Source: Eudromia elegans | Taxonomy: Eukaryota > Chordata > Aves > Tinamiformes > Tinamidae | DNA length: 64,000 nt | Direction of reading: 5' to 3' | NCBI GenBank assembly: GCA_003342815.1 | Contig: PTEX01000232.1 | Location: forward strand, 853,475 to 917,474 | In this document: positions 24,801 to 33,385 of the stretch, piece after piece | Layout of the letters: each line of letters starts with the position of its first letter | Numbering within the stretch: position 1 is the stretch's first letter | Translations under genes and position numbers: made by a program | Notes under the pieces: model-generated | Seen by the model: the letters and a program-made list of their open reading frames with translations, nothing else | Databases searched by the model: none | What the model was told of the DNA's origin: nothing

Positions 24801-27800
24801 TAAGGCAGTTTAATTTATGTCCAGCATATACAATGAAACAGTGTGCTCTTGTCTTCATAGAAATATTGGAGTGCAGAGCCTTAAGTGAGCCTGGAGTTGG
24901 TGGTTTGCCTAATACAGCAACAGGCACCGTATCTGTCTATTCAGCAATGTGTATGGGCCTGAAACTGAGGTTTCTCATCATAATTTAACAAGAATGTAGG
25001 GAGTGTAACCTTACAAAGAAGTATGTGGGATCATGAAGTCCTTCAGTGAAAAGTGGTGACATACAAAAGCAAGATGTGCTAGTTGTATATTTGCTGTTTT
25101 GGAAGAGTGTGAGAAAGATACAAATAAATGGATCCCTACTTATGCAGTGCACTGGGGTTTTTTCCACTGTATCCATGGTACATAAATTATTCTGGTGACA
25201 ACTCTGCGCTGGGTTGTTTCCCAAGAAGGCGAAGTGGCTAAGTCCTTAGAAAACTCCATATGTTACTGGTTTTCCTTACTTTAGCAATACAAGGAAACAC
25301 TTGGAGTTGTCTCGGCGCTATCGTACTTAATAAAGAACGGTGGACAAGGCAGCAAGACCATGAGCAACCAGATGACGAAGCTCTCCAGTGCTTAGAAAGT
25401 TTGTCAGGCTTGAAAGGAGGAAACATTCCTGACAATGAGAATGACATTTAGATTTCTGGGTTCTTATTCTGTTAAAAAACAAGTCTTTTATATTTTTACT
25501 GTAATAATTGTAACAGCGCTGATTGTATGCTTGAGAAACAACAGTATTCCATTAAAAGTAATTTTACTGCCTAAGATGCTGCTCCATCTCCAAAGTCATA
25601 TTTTAAAATGTTGTCTTTAAGATGTATTTATTGCCATGTTTGTTTAACATGGTTATCTCCTTCATCAATCTATTTCTTATTAACTTAAAGCTGCTGCTCT
25701 TTGTTTTTAGAATAGAAAGCTGCTTCCCTAGGGATGTATAGTCCAGGACTTGTCTCTGTAGTGGGACTATTTGTTTTCTTTGCCCCTTGCAGTTGCCTGC
25801 TGTAACATTTGTAGTATGTGTTAAGTAATCCTTGAGGTAACATTTTTATTATGTCATAAAAAGTGCGTGGCAAATATATAATAACTCACGGAATTTGTTT
25901 GTTTAAAAATGGAAGGATAATTTATTGAGTGTGTTACATGAGACCTGCTCGCCTTATTAGAGCTGTAGAAGTGCAGCTTATTTAGAAGTATGTTCTATTG
26001 AGAAAAACCACGATCTCGGACATGCACAGAAACTTTGAGCATGGTTGGATAGAAATGACATCATAGTTTATGTACTCAATAAAAATTTAATTAAGTCATT
26101 ACAGAAGTTGCAGTCATCATTTAACCCTCTGATTTCTTATGTTTAGCTCTTTTTTTTAAGAACATATAGTAGTAATAGCCAGTTACCAAATCCTGATGGC
26201 CTATAAAATATTTGCATGAATTTTAATAGCGTGTATTAATGGAAAAATATGAGTAACTGACATAAAGAAATTTTACTTGTGTTTTCAGTATAAAAATTAA
26301 CTGATGAAAAAGACAGCAGTTTAATGGAATAGTGTTTGAGCTGGAGATTTGGCAAAAATAATTCACATTTTGATAGAAAGCTGTTGCATAAGGACTGAGA
26401 AAACTAGGAAAATATTTAGAACATCTGAGTCACTCTGTCATAAATATTAAGATTTATATGTCAAGTTTCACAACTTTTCTTTAACCTTGTGATGAACTAT
26501 ATGAACCAATAATGCTCAATTCCGTATTAGAATTGATTTCTTACCCTGCATTCCTGTTTGCAGTTTTTTCTTCTTTTTTTCTTTTTTAAATCTTGTCCCC
26601 GCATGCAGTCTCATAGGTAAATGTTCTGCTAACGTGCAGGATTGCAGGGAGTTACCTGTGTCAGTTATACTAACGTTGCATATAAGGTCTGTACATAACA
26701 AATGCTTGATCTCTTAGATCTGTCAGGTGTCAATACAAAGAGGAATCATTACCAAAGGAAAGAGAACTCTGCCCTCATGAGAGAAACTCCGTATTAGATT
26801 GTAATGTTGATAGAAAGCATGGGCAAAAGGAGTAGCTAGTTTGCATGGGGGAGCTGAAATGGGAGTGAATTATTTCAGCCATCACTCTGGACCTAGAGAT
26901 CCCTTTTTGCTCTACCTAAATTCACATAGGGCGCAATTCTGAAAGCCAATGAGTAGCTCAGTCAAAAGTAGTGAATATTTAAGCAGCTGTTAAATTTAGT
27001 TAAAAGTCACTGTGGAACATAGACCAAGTCCTACAGCGTAAGGGGATGGAGCTTGAGAATTCCTAACTCTGAAAGAAACTTAGTCCTAGTGACTAACGAG
27101 TAAGTCTGAGCTGCTGGGGAGATGCTGTGGAAACAGAATTGATGTGCTTTGTGAATGAGCAAGTCGATATTGACAAGTAATTTTTCTTGTTTTCTTTTTT
27201 ATCTTTCAGATTACTTCTGCTGCTCTAAAAGAAGATTTGAGAAGTATGGTAGAAAACTTCTATGCAGCTCTGTTTGGTTATGATGAGGTAAGATGGACAT
27301 ATTGACAGTATGAGCAGGAGCAAATAGGCTGTCGAAATCGCTGAACTGAAAATGTTGCAAATGGGTTAAGTATCTGCCACACATATCGCTGGGCAGCTGT
27401 GTTCAAGTATCAATGGGACTTTCAAGTAGAAAATACAATTACATCAGCTCTATAGTAGTTAACTTTCTGCACTAGTGGGCTTTGCTACTGATGGTCTTTT
27501 CATTGGCATGATGTTTTCTTTTTTTTTAACATGACTATTTTCATTATTAATATCTTGTAAAGGTAAACTTCATAGAGTATTGTACGAGTTAGGTATGCAG
27601 GTTTTTCCTTTATTTTTAAGTATAGGCAGGATGTGTCTGCCTGTCTTCTTCAAGTCTGCCTCTTCTTGTTGACAATCTTTTTAGAAGCAAAACGTCGAGT
27701 TAAATTAAAGGCAAATGTTGACTTTTCATATTTTACCTGAATATGTCCAAGTCCTCTCTTGCCTTTGGCAAATGTGACAGCAGAAGATAGGAGTTAAGAG

Positions 27801-30800
27801 AGTGTGGTGGTAGCACCAGTTAATCTAGAAAGACAAAGCTGAGAGAGAACTTAGACAAAAGGTTCTCAAGGATGTGACTGTAGTGAAAGCCAAATTTAAA
27901 ATTAGCTTTAACTGGAAAAAATCTAGATTGTCCCTGATAATAAAAAAAAAAAATCTGTCTTTCATTCATTTAGAATGTGGCAAATAGTCAAGTCTAGATT
28001 GCTTTTCCAGAACAATCTTATTATGTATCTTAAAATTTTTAATATTTCAAGTATGCTAGGCTTCACACAGTTCTGTAAGGGGCTCTCTTCACTGTAAGGC
28101 CTAGTCTAAAGTTTTAAGAACTAGAGATACTGAGTGGTCATCTACTCTCCCAGGAGAACCTACCTGTTTTTTTTTCTGATTGATGGTATATTTGTTATGA
28201 GATGGAGCGGTTAGTCTCTTTCAAATCAAAGGATATTTTCTGGAAAAGAATGACCATGATGCTTTTTCATAGGTACAGACCACAGTAGCTGTAGGCATTG
28301 AGATGTTTAATATTGACTAGTGCCAAGTAGATAGAATAATGGAATGGATTTGTCTTGTGTTTCCTCCCTCTTCATATGCAGTTTCTAATCGCCTCTCTTT
28401 TCTTCCTTAGGGAATCTTGTCTGATGATCATGTTCTGGCAGCAGCCCTTTGGCGAAACCTTTTTAACAGGAACTGTGAGGACCCTAGGCAGCTAGAGTTA
28501 CTCGTGGAGTATGTGCGCAAACAGGTATTCTACAGCTCATCACCTGGCCTTTCTTCATCCTCTTGTTAGGATATTGAATATTTACTTTTTTTACTGTCTG
28601 CATATTATGTAGCTCTGTTCTCCCTTTAAGTGCAGGTGAGTTTTATGTTTTCATTTGTTATCTTTAAGGAGAAAAGCAGTATACTTGATGTTGCAGAGAT
28701 ATCCTTCAAAGTGCTCCACTATATGGGGCTTTCTGTAATTTAGTATCTGCCAGGGCCAGTTAATTTACTTTTGACAGCCTCTACTACAGCCTAAATTCAG
28801 AGTGTTGTAAAGAAGGGATTAAGCTGCATTAAACTCCCAGAATCTCTTAAGAGGGAGTGTTGATCTATACCTCTTCATAGCGATATGCCACAGAGGTTGA
28901 AAGTCTCCTAGTGAACTTAGTGGATAATAAGTAACAGGTTTTGTTTCTCAGTTCATACCTGGAGTTAGAAATAGTAAACAGTGTGTCCCCTCTACCATTG
29001 TGAGACTTTCTGAACCATGTTTCTAGGAAAAAGCTAGGTAGGAGATGCTGGATGTAGCCCATGGGGAGTTGCAAAGACAGAAGAAAAGGTGAGAGAGAAG
29101 TTCTGAAGAAAAAATGTAGACTGGTTGGACAGGAAATTGAAGATCATGACCTCCACAGTAGCATTAACTGTAATATTTCCAATGCAGTATTCAAGACTTG
29201 ATAGATATTTGAGGAGAGAGTATTTCAGTGCATGTCTAACAAAGAGGTATGGCAAGTGAAAGGCTCAAATTTGTCAGGGACTGAAAGCCATTCTGGAATG
29301 CTAGAGTGCTCCTCAGGAGAGGACTTAATGCACCACGTTCCCGATTCTTAATATCAAGGAAGTTGTAGGAGAGTTTAAAACTGAAGATGGATGGAAAACA
29401 AATGCAGAGAGCATGAAATTTAGGACAATTTGTCCAACAAGTTGGGAAGTCATAGCAATTCTGTAAGCTCAAGCGAAGGATAGAACGGAAGCTATGGGCA
29501 GTCAGATAGGAAACTGCAGCACACAGATAAATATGGCACAGTCACAGAAACACAAAATGGTTGAGGTTGGAAGGGACCTCTAGAGATCACCTAGTCCAAC
29601 CACCCTGCTCATGCAGGGACACCCGGAGCGCGGGGTGGCACAGGGTGGCATCCAGGTGGGTTTGAAAGATCTCCAGAGAAAGAGACTCCCCAACCTCTCT
29701 GGGCAGCCTGTTCCAGGGCTCCTTCACCCTCCTAGGAAAGAAGTTCCTCCTCACATGAACATGGAACTGGCTGTGTTTCAGTTTCCACCCATTAGCCCTT
29801 GTTCTGTCACTAGCCACCACCAAGAAGAGTTTGGCTCCATTCTCTTTACATCCTCCCCTCAGGTATTTGTACATGAAGATCCCCGCTCAGTCTTCTCCAG
29901 GCTGAACAGACCCAGCTCATTTATTCTTTCCTCATGTGGTAGGTGCTCCAGTCCCTTAATCATCTCTGTTGCTCATCGCTGGCCCCTCTCTAGAAGCTCC
30001 ACATCCCTCTTGTCCTGGGGAGCCCAGAGCTGCCCCCAATACTCCAGGTTTGGCCTCCCCAGAGCTGAGCAGAGGTGCAGGATCCCCTTTCTTGCCCTGC
30101 TGGCAACACTGTCTCCTAATGCAGGCCAGGAAGAGACTCCATGGCTTTTCTGAAGGCCAGTCCTGCCTCACAAATCTGTGGTGTTACTTTAAAGAGCCAC
30201 TGATCCTGTGGACAAAGAATATCTGATTTACTCTGTCTTGGATTTTTAGAAAGTTCTGGGAAGCTTCCACCAAAGACTTATAAAAGAAATTAGATTGCCA
30301 TTGCAGAAGAGCCATTATAGTCCCGTAGACAAGTAACTAGCACAATATCAGCGATAGGGAGCCGGTAAATTGTCACGTTTCAGTGGAGGGGAGGTTGTTA
30401 CTAGATTCAGTGGACTGGGGCATTGGAAGGACTCTGCTGTTCAATGTGGTTGTAAATGAAAAGGAGGGGGGATGAATTGTGAGGTGACAGTTTGCTGATG
30501 CTAGTCTATTTGTGGCAGTAATCGTGAGGGTTGATTGCAGAAATAAATCATACAGCAAATTCTTTGATAAAGGTAAGCATAGCTAACGGCAAAGTGATGT
30601 GCTTGGAGACAAAAGCAATCCCAGATTTTCATAGCTAGTGATGAATTCTGAACTATCTATTGCCACACAGCAATGAGCCCTTGAGATTCTATTTGGTTTG
30701 TCAGGACATCAGCTCAGTGCTAAGCAGGGCAGAGTGGAAAAGAAACACTCAGACCTATAGCTCTTGAGGAAGGAATAGGGCATAAAACCTTCTGTTGTCA

Positions 30801-32341
30801 TGCCACTTTTTAAAATCTGTGGTATGCCTGTCCTCTTCAGTAAGATGTACAGTTTGGAATCCAACCATCAAGGTAGATACAAAACCAAGCTGGAGAAGAT
30901 TCTGAAAAGAGCAGTAAGGTTGATAGGAAACAGCTTCTGTATTGTCAATGGCCAGGACTTGCTATTCTGAGAAAAAACAGCTTAGAAAGAATATGATGCA
31001 GCTCTGTGAAATCTTGAAGGCGAAAGGGTGAAATCTATGGAAGACAAGGTGGGCTAGGACTGCACAATCCCCCGAGGTCCCTTCCAAGCTCAACTATTTT
31101 GTCGTTCTGTGCATGCAGAAAGGTGAGGAAGCCTCTTCTGATGCAGGAACCAGGAACCAACATATGTTGCCTCAGGTTGCTGCTACATGGATTTCAAAAG
31201 CCACAGGCAGAGCTCAGGAAAGACATCTGGTGAGGGCTGTTAAATGCACAACCACCGTTTCAGGTTCAGTATCCCTGAACTAACAAATCCGAGGAGGGAG
31301 AATAAAGAAGGAGAATAGCGTTGTATGTATGTGTTGCACTTAACCCCTCCTCGGAAACAGATACTGTGCTCAGGTGGCAATCCAGTCTGACCTGTGTGGC
31401 CTGGGCGTGCTAATTTCTCTTTTTGTTGAGAAATCCTTTGCCAGATTGTCTTTTGTGGCAAGGAAGCTGAGAAGCCCTTGGGTAAGAAATGGTTCCTGCA
31501 GCTTCTTGCTAGTCCCGTACGGCACCTTGGCTGTTGGTGGATGCCCAGGGAAGGCCGTAACGACAGGGCACGCGTGTGTGCCGTTTCCCTGCTCGGCAGC
31601 CCTGGCCAGCTGTGTCCCCAGGTGCCCAAGCCAGAGGTGGCATTTCTGTACTCAAATAGTGCCTTGATGGACTAGTCTATGTAACTCTTACAGACCTCCA
31701 GTGTTTGCAGTGTCCCATGGGAGCAAATTTCAGTGACAAATGCGTTAACCCTACGTTGTGTGAAGCCTTTGCTTACTTTGCACTTTATCATTCCCTTTGA
31801 TGCCACTTTTGGCGTGGTGTGGATGGGCAGTCGTTTCCCGTTCGTTCTCCTCCCCTCCAGCCCCAACAACCGGTGCACTCTTCCAAATGTCTGACGTGCC
31901 CCGCGAGTCCCTCCCTGCTCCGTGTGAAGCCCCTCCAAGGAGCGCGCGCTCCATGGCTCTTGAGGGGGGATCCGGCCCAGCGCGGCTTCTCTCCGGCCGC
32001 CACGCTCGTGACCGCGGCGGCGGCTCCAGCAGGTGCCCAGCCCCTCGCCACGTGAGGAGCTCGTGGCCCCGTGCTCACCGCTCGCTGTCCCCGCGCTCAC
32101 CGCTCGCTGTCCCCGTGCTCACCGCTCGCTGTCCCCGTGCTCACCGTTCGCTGTCCCGGCGCTCACCGCTCGCTGTCCCCGCGCTCACCGCTCGCTGTCC
32201 CCGCAGGTGCAGCACCTGGACACCCTCAGCGGCGAGGAGTTGCTGCTCACGGGCGAGGTGAGCTGGCGGCCCCTCGTGGAGAGCGACGCCCGCAGCCTCC
32301 TCAAGCCCCTCTCGCCCGTCTATAACGACGAGGGGCTCTGA
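3762..32341 (+). CDS. UQCC1: UQCC1, 3' five coding exons (partial gene)
   Basis: Ubiquinol-cytochrome c reductase complex assembly factor 1, relative of yeast Cbp3. With UQCC2 it binds newly made cytochrome b at the mitochondrial inner membrane during complex III assembly (family knowledge). The spliced exons 3762-3819, 9375-9483, 27210-27287, 28411-28524 and 32207-32341 keep one reading frame with GT-AG junctions. They give about 164 residues that closely follow the C-terminal half of the human protein as I remember it, including [52 protein letters not shown] and the terminal YNDEGL. This is the ubiquinol-cytochrome c chaperone domain; the mitochondrial targeting end and first exons lie left of the window. 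I searched 1-3761 by eye for the preceding exon (human ...TDFEEFFLR) and did not find it. Last-exon DNA is far more GC-rich than the others. Confidence 0.95.
3820..9374 (+). other. UQCC1 intron (5.6 kb)
   Basis: Intron bounded by GTAAGT at 3820 and TTGCAG before 9375. No established repeat was recognised. A stretch at about 5530-6580 carries two successive + strand open frames (143 and 81 codons) and an AATAAA at 6569-6574 but resembles nothing I know. The rest is ordinary AT-rich sequence with short poly(T) runs. Confidence 0.75.
9375..9483 (+). CDS. UQCC1: UQCC1 internal exon ([10 protein letters not shown]...)
   Basis: A 109-bp exon with acceptor TTCTTGCAG before 9375 and donor GTAAGT at 9484. 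The G at 9375 completes the split tryptophan, then [30 protein letters not shown] and RGKLMG follow in frame. This is the most strongly conserved stretch of the chaperone domain seen here; the human counterpart reads [18 protein letters not shown] from memory. Confidence 0.95.
11334..12615 (-). mobile_element. CR1 LINE, 3' 1.3 kb (5'-truncated)
   Basis: Chicken-repeat-1 non-LTR retrotransposon, antisense to UQCC1. The left end is the reverse complement of the usual CR1 terminus (CACAGAATGGTTGAGGTTGG then AAGGGACCT). Reading the minus strand gives reverse transcriptase pieces: [14 protein letters not shown] near 12420-12470, [15 protein letters not shown], the catalytic SKFADDTKL near 12190-12230, then [17 protein letters not shown] near 12050-12098 and [14 protein letters not shown] near 11740-11790. 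The copy starts inside the RT domain, as expected from the 5' truncation usual for CR1, and no longer encodes a continuous protein. Most of the long open frames in this interval are CR1 or its antisense. Confidence 0.93.
13085..13319 (+). mobile_element. CR1 LINE, 3' end fragment
   Basis: A 3'-terminal CR1 fragment in sense orientation. It contains AAGAAAGAATTTCTTACCAG, GAGGGTGACAGAGCCCTGGA, ACAGGCTGCCCAGAGAGGT and GGTTGGACTAGATGACCTCT, ending at the octamer-like tail ATTCTGTAATTCTATGATTC. The tail fixes the orientation. It lies tail-to-tail with the next CR1. Confidence 0.92.
13433..13812 (-). mobile_element. CR1 LINE, 3' end fragment
   Basis: CR1 on the minus strand, starting (left) with the complement of the 3' tail (CACAGAATGGTTGAAGTTGG, AAGGGACCT) and running to TCTCTTCTCCAGGCTGAACA, the end of the ORF2 region. 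About 380 bp of the 3' end is kept. The copy faces the preceding CR1 across about 113 bp, making an inverted pair. Confidence 0.92.
22868..22919. repeat. 13-bp tandem repeat, telomere-like
   Basis: Three near-perfect copies of ACCCTTTCCCTTA (22868-22880, 22881-22893, 22894-22906) and a fourth diverged copy. The unit resembles an expanded CCCTAA telomere motif but is not exact, so an interstitial telomere origin is only a guess. Confidence 0.85.
23998..24025. repeat. Perfect 11-bp inverted repeat (hairpin)
   Basis: ATATAGGAGCA at 23998-24008 is followed after a 6-base loop by its exact complement TGCTCCTATAT at 24015-24025. It would form a short hairpin in RNA or single-stranded DNA. No longer precursor-like extension was evident, so I do not call it a microRNA. 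Confidence 0.8.
27210..27287 (+). CDS. UQCC1: UQCC1 internal exon (...[10 protein letters not shown])
   Basis: A 78-bp, phase 0 exon with acceptor ATCTTTCAG before 27210 and donor GTAAGA at 27288. It encodes 26 residues, the same length as the human segment I recall. The second half ([12 protein letters not shown]) matches closely, whereas the first half ([13 protein letters not shown]) differs from the human VNPYILKKNMILM. It follows a 17.7-kb intron. Confidence 0.92.
27288..28410 (+). other. UQCC1 intron (1.1 kb)
   Basis: Bounded by GTAAGA and CTTCCTTAG. AT-rich with a run of A at about 27941-27953. No repeat family or gene recognised. Confidence 0.8.
28411..28524 (+). CDS. UQCC1: UQCC1 internal exon (GILSDDH...)
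   Basis: A 114-bp phase 0 exon with acceptor TTCCTTAG before 28411 and a rather weak donor GTATTC at 28525. It reads [30 protein letters not shown] and LVEYVRKQ, nearly identical to mammalian UQCC1. The weak donor may allow some skipping, but skipping this 38-codon exon would keep the frame. Confidence 0.95.
29543..30135 (-). mobile_element. CR1 LINE, 3' 0.6 kb fragment
   Basis: Left end ACAAAATGGTTGAGGTTGGA then AGGGACCTC is the complemented CR1 3' end. The body continues through CTGGGCAGCCTGTTCCAGGG, the CTCTAGAAGCTCCACATCC region and CTGCTGGCAACACTGTCTCC. The minus strand encodes C-terminal ORF2 pieces such as [13 protein letters not shown]-like and [12 protein letters not shown]. It has a clear 5' truncation and lies directly beside the older LINE that follows, possibly inserted into its 5' part. 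Confidence 0.92.
30145..31115 (+). mobile_element. Ancient CR1/L3-like LINE, degraded
   Basis: Sense-strand remains in the collinear order of reptile/amniote CR1 (L3-like) ORF2 as I remember it. They include a CACAAATCTGTGG...CTTGGATTTTTAGAAAG segment (RT fingers), GTGAGGTGACAGTTTGCTGA near 30480 (the F/YADD region), GGCAAAGTGATGTGCTTGGA near 30590 (K.MHLG), AAGCTGGAGAAGATTCTGAA near 30888 (LEKIQKRA), and a terminal GAGGTCCCTTCCAAGCTCAA then TTCTGTG. Identity is low throughout, with many indels, so this is an old copy. Boundaries are approximate. Confidence 0.65.
32069..32200 (+). repeat. 22-bp minisatellite, 6 copies, at UQCC1 acceptor
   Basis: Exactly six 22-bp units (32069-32090, 32091-32112, 32113-32134, 32135-32156, 32157-32178, 32179-32200), each of the form CCGYGCTCACCG followed by CTCGCTGTCC with one or two substitutions. 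The array runs straight into CCGCAG (32201-32206), the 3' splice site of the last UQCC1 exon, so the partial seventh unit supplies part of the acceptor. Each unit contains CTCAC, which fits the branch-point consensus yUnAy, and a short pyrimidine-rich stretch. Confidence 0.95.
32207..32341 (+). CDS. UQCC1: UQCC1 last coding exon with stop
   Basis: A 135-bp terminal coding exon with acceptor CCCCGCAG before 32207. It encodes [37 protein letters not shown] and VYNDEGL, then TGA at 32339-32341. The match to the mammalian C-terminus ([20 protein letters not shown]) is clear. The exon is embedded in a CpG-rich patch, and its acceptor directly abuts a 22-bp minisatellite. Confidence 0.96.
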   Translation: MQHLDTLSGEELLLTGEVSWRPLVESDARSLLKPLSPVYNDEGL

Positions 32342-33385
32342 GGGATGCCCGGAGCCCGCTCCTGTCCCATCCCCTCCCCGCGGCGGCTCCTCGAGTCAAC
32401 GTTTGCCTCCCGTGGGGCTGCTGTGGTGTGATGGGGGGCAGGAAGCAACAACTGCCACTGACTGGATACGCTGATGGCGCCCGTGCTGTGGTGACGCAGT
32501 GGCAGACAGGGCAGCTCTCCACATTTACCTGCAATTCCATGCTTACTTCGTTCGAGAACCTCTGTCGCTGCAATGGCACTGAGCAGTCTTCATGGACAGG
32601 CTCCGAGCAGCCGTTTTCCCGTGAGCTGAAACCTTTCCTGTTCTCCCAAGAAGATCTGTCTCCACGTTGCCTCCCCTGGAGAAGAGCTGCGGCCGGCACC
32701 GTGCCGGTCCCCCACTCGCAAAACGGTTGTGAATACAAATCTCAGCTTTGCTTATTAGATGCTAATATATTCCTAAGGCCTGACCTTAAGGTAGAGCAGC
32801 CCATTTTTGCCTTCATAGCATTTGAGAATTGCTTTAAGAGATTCTGAAGGGTTTTCCATGAAAATCCTTTCTAGGAACTATCTGTGCTGCTGCACAAAGG
32901 TGTGAGGATGGCAAGAACAAGGCACCGTTCCCACTTATCCTCTGTGGCTCTAGCCGCCCGGGAAAGAAATAGTCTGAAACATGGCTGGGCTACCACTAAA
33001 AGCTACCTCAGGTTACTTGGTATTTCAGAGGTGATCTGCCTTGCTGATGTTTTCATACTCGTTTTTGAGTTGTGCTGTTCTTTCTTTGGGAAAACGACAT
33101 CCCCATTTCTGTTCCCAGCTGAGATAGGAGCTCAAAGCAGCCGGTCCTCCAAAGAGCTTTCTAAAAAGACCTGTCAACCCCTGGTAACACACAGGCAAAT
33201 TGCCCCTACGTGATAATTATGAGAGCGATTGCTCCTCTGATTAAATGGACAGCGGCTGAGGGGGTACCGTGCAGGTGGATGTTTCACTTGGGCTATTTCC
33301 AGGTCAGTGACAAAACCTGTTTGCGTTTCTGTTATATTGAAAATCCTAATCCATAATAAATGTCAGTCTGGAGAAAATCGGTGCG
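32342..33385 (+). other. UQCC1: UQCC1 3' UTR, with polyadenylation signals
   Basis: Inferred 3' UTR of about 1 kb. The first good poly(A) signal is AATAAA at 33355-33360, followed 20-45 bases later by a GT-rich stretch (GGTGCGTGTGTTTTCTGTG) typical of a downstream cleavage element. A second AATAAA at 33450-33455 with GTTGTTGTTT downstream could give a slightly longer form. The open frames in this interval show no recognisable domain and are taken as chance. Confidence 0.6.

Larger units (their letters stand above)
9484..27209 (+). other. UQCC1 intron (17.7 kb)
   Basis: The largest intron in the window. It carries three CR1 fragments (11.3-13.8 kb), a telomere-like 13-bp tandem repeat (22868-22919), a TTGGGAAGTTT triplication at about 10511-10553, a TCTG/TCTT simple repeat at about 21317-21349, an AT-rich palindromic patch near 23505-23575 and a clean hairpin at 23998-24025. 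No extra exon of UQCC1 and no embedded gene was found. Confidence 0.75.
28525..32206 (+). other. UQCC1 last intron (3.7 kb)
   Basis: Holds a minus-strand CR1, an ancient CR1/L3-like LINE in sense orientation, then a sharp rise in GC and CpG from about 31840 to the acceptor, ending in a 22-bp minisatellite. Open frames at 31672-32325 follow from the GC-rich, repeat-built composition and are not called genes. Confidence 0.75.

Noticed and set aside
29611-30153. 180-codon + strand open frame
   Set aside because: It is the antisense strand of a CR1 3' fragment, a frame seen in many CR1 copies.
31672-32325. Cluster of frames on both strands with Pro/Arg/Ser repeats
   Set aside because: The repeated peptides (for example [14 protein letters not shown]) come from translating the 22-bp minisatellite; UQCC1's last exon explains the coding signal.
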